Below, piece after piece: positions 54,384 through 56,097 of a stretch of 56,097 nt of DNA. Position 1 is the first letter of the stretch, and every line of letters starts with the position of its first letter. Below the pieces are notes generated by a model, which saw nothing but the letters and a program-made list of their open reading frames with translations, was not told the origin of the DNA and made no database searches. A program made the position numbers and the translations under genes. The stretch is from an uncultured Pelagibacteraceae bacterium (GTDB taxonomy: Bacteria; Pseudomonadota; Alphaproteobacteria; Pelagibacterales; Pelagibacteraceae): the NCBI GenBank assembly GCA_902582155.1, contig CACHRI010000006.1, positions 1-56,097 on the forward strand. Reading direction: 5' to 3'.

Positions 54384-55736
54384 ATGTTTGAAAATTTAAC
54401 AAATAGATTAGAAAATATTTTTTCTAAATTAAAACAAGCTCCTTCTTTAACAAAGGAGCAAGTAGATATCGGTTTAGTAGAAATTAGACAAGCGCTATTA
54501 GAAGCAGATGTCTCGCTTCAAGTCACAAAAAATTTTATAGAAAGAGTTAAGCCAAAAGCTATAGGACAAGAAATCATAGAGTCCACTACCCCTGGTCAAA
54601 TGGTAGTTAAAATTGTTAATGATGAATTAATAAATTTATTGGGTAACAAAAATGAAGAAATAAATTTAAAATCTTCAAGCCCAGTAAGTTTATTAATTTT
54701 AGGACTACAAGGTTCTGGTAAAACAACAACTTCAGCAAAGTTAGCTCATTTTATAGAAAAAAAATTTAAGAAAAAGACTATGCTAGTGAGTTTGGATGTC
54801 TATAGACCTGCTGCTCAAGAACAATTAAAAATTCTTGCAGATAATAATGATATTTTAAGTTTACCAATTGTTCAAAATCAGCAACCCTCTGAAATTGCTA
54901 GTCGCGCAATGAATACAGCAAATCTAAATGGAGCAGATGTAATTATATTTGATACAGCAGGTAGAACTCAAATAGATTTACCAATGATGACAGAAGTAAA
55001 GCAAATCAAAAGTTTAGTGAAACCAACAGAAACAATATTAGTAGCAGACTCTCTTACTGGTCAGATAGCTGTAAATGTTGCAAGTGAATTTGATAAAGCA
55101 GTTAATATTTCAAGTATAATTTTAACCAGAGTAGATGGCGACGGAAGAGGTGGAGCCGCTTTAAGCATGAAGGAGGTTACCGGCAAACCAATAAAATTGA
55201 TAGGTGTTGGCGAGAAGATTGACGAACTCGAGAGTTTTCATCCTGAAAGAATAGCTAAGCGTATTTTAGGGATGGGTGATATTGTTTCTTTAGTTGAGAA
55301 AGCAACTAAAGACCTTGATGAAAAAAAGTTAAAAGACACTGAAGCTCAATTAAAAGAGGGAATTTTCACAATGGAAAATTATCTATCTCAACTAAGACAA
55401 ATGAAAAAAATGGGTGGCATGGGAAGTGTGATGTCTATGTTGCCTGGAGCTAATAAGATTAAACAACAAATGGAAAACTCATCGTTCGATGAAAAAATGT
55501 TAAGTGACAATGAAGCGATTATTCTTTCAATGACACCAAATGAAAGAGAAAATCCTAAAATTATAAGCGGATCAAGAAAAAAAAGAATAGCAACAGGCTG
55601 TGGCTTAGATATTTCTAAAATTAATAAACTTCTAAAACAATTTAAGATGATGTCAGACATGATGAAAAAAATGTCTAAAGGAAAAGGAATTCCATCAGGA
55701 AATATTCCTGATGAATTATTAAATCAACTAAAATGA
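54384..55736 (+). CDS. ffh: Signal recognition particle protein Ffh
   Basis: Ffh binds 4.5S RNA and signal peptides. The 450-residue protein has the N domain, the G domain with P-loop LGLQGSGKTTT (about 107-117), SLDVYRPAAQEQL, DTAGRTQIDL and TRVDGDGRGG, then a methionine-rich M domain (MKKMGGMGSVMSMLPG, RIATGCGLDISKINKLLKQF). rpsP follows 10 bp later, as in the usual ffh-rpsP order. Confidence 0.98.
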   Translation: MFENLTNRLENIFSKLKQAPSLTKEQVDIGLVEIRQALLEADVSLQVTKNFIERVKPKAIGQEIIESTTPGQMVVKIVNDELINLLGNKNEEINLKSSSPVSLLILGLQGSGKTTTSAKLAHFIEKKFKKKTMLVSLDVYRPAAQEQLKILADNNDILSLPIVQNQQPSEIASRAMNTANLNGADVIIFDTAGRTQIDLPMMTEVKQIKSLVKPTETILVADSLTGQIAVNVASEFDKAVNISSIILTRVDGDGRGGAALSMKEVTGKPIKLIGVGEKIDELESFHPERIAKRILGMGDIVSLVEKATKDLDEKKLKDTEAQLKEGIFTMENYLSQLRQMKKMGGMGSVMSMLPGANKIKQQMENSSFDEKMLSDNEAIILSMTPNERENPKIISGSRKKRIATGCGLDISKINKLLKQFKMMSDMMKKMSKGKGIPSGNIPDELLNQLK

Positions 55737-55746
55737 GAGGTAACAT

Positions 55747-56097
55747 ATGTTAAAAATAAGACTATCAATGGGGGGAGTAAGAAAAAGACCGGTATACAAA
55801 ATTGTTGTAGCCGACAGTAGAGCACCTAGAGATGGAAGATTTGTAGAAAAGATTGGATTGTTTAATCCACTTCTTCCGAAAGACAAGAAAGAGAGAATAA
55901 AGGTAGAGGCCGAAAGAGTAAAATATTGGATAAGTAAAGGGGCTAAGCCAACTTTAAGGGTTTCAAGAATTTTAGGTGAGGCTAAGTTAATGCCAATGCC
56001 AAAACCGGGTAATAATCCTCAAAAAGCTGTTCCGAAAAAAGAAAGAAAAAAAACGGATGAGCCCAAAAAAGATACTCCTAAACAAGAAGGTAAAGAA
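55747..56097 (+). CDS. rpsP: 30S ribosomal protein S16 (3' end beyond window)
   Basis: 117 codons can be read before the window ends, with no stop. The protein starts MLKIRLSMGGVRKRPVYKIV and has SRAPRDGRFVEKIGLFNP, the S16 signature. After the roughly 80-residue core comes a Lys/Pro-rich C-terminal extension (QKAVPKKERKK, DEPKKDTPKQ). A Shine-Dalgarno-like GAGAGG precedes the ATG. Confidence 0.97.
   Translation, partial: MLKIRLSMGGVRKRPVYKIVVADSRAPRDGRFVEKIGLFNPLLPKDKKERIKVEAERVKYWISKGAKPTLRVSRILGEAKLMPMPKPGNNPQKAVPKKERKKTDEPKKDTPKQEGKE

Overview
The window looks like a stretch of a streamlined, very AT-rich alphaproteobacterial chromosome, most likely SAR11 (Pelagibacter-like). This is inferred from gene content, lysine/asparagine/isoleucine-rich proteins, tiny or overlapping intergenic gaps and alphaproteobacterial gene order, not from a database search. 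Coding density is very high and I see no transposase, integrase, phage gene or CRISPR array.

Layout. (1) 1-6401: the 3' end of hslU, then Smr, Tim44-like, FxsA and SecB-like genes and a leftward run dnaQ-coaE-aroE-maf-ppsR. (2) 6402-6684: an AT-rich non-coding gap with nested inverted repeats, at a point where genes diverge and next to hemE. It is a good candidate for the replication origin. (3) 6685-11090: hemE-hemH-hemJ-rho rightward, then a LON-domain gene leftward. (4) 11247-14476: a 39-bp exact copy of the 5' half of tRNA-Gly(GCC), 3.1 kb of sequence holding one 915-residue exported protein of unknown function, then the intact tRNA-Gly. This looks like a small island between duplicated tRNA sequence and is the most unusual locus here. 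(5) 14538-19619: cupredoxin, PCD, purH, heparinase-like protein, rpe and a small membrane protein. (6) 19650-24651: an acetate-type Na+/solute symporter with its DUF4212 partner, an orphan gene, and acetyl-CoA synthetase with an extreme basic N-terminal tail. (7) 24676-35317: EVE, tsaD, hemC-hemD, MscS, YggT, folD, PsiE-like, argG, IalB-like, aldo/keto reductase, Bax-inhibitor-like, DUF2794, YciB and HspQ. (8) 35490-39603: cytochrome c maturation genes ccmC-D-E-F-G-H. (9) 39654-50809: a PagL-like outer-membrane protein coupled to two tandem FMN 2-hydroxyacid dehydrogenases, then an aminotransferase, a GlcD-type flavoprotein, a D-2-hydroxyacid dehydrogenase, a complete TRAP transporter and an amidase. 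Together these suggest uptake and oxidation of small hydroxy/keto acids. (10) 50784-56097: DMT exporter, alpha/beta hydrolase, ftsY and dapF leftward, then a structured leader, ffh and the start of rpsP rightward.

How parts work together. Two heme blocks (hemE/H/J and hemC/D) and the ccm operon support heme and cytochrome c production. The symporter and Acs form an acetate uptake and activation module. The 40-50 kb block couples a TRAP importer to dehydrogenases acting on alpha-hydroxy acids. FtsY and Ffh, the two SRP-pathway GTPases, lie back to back around dapF and a three-hairpin leader RNA.
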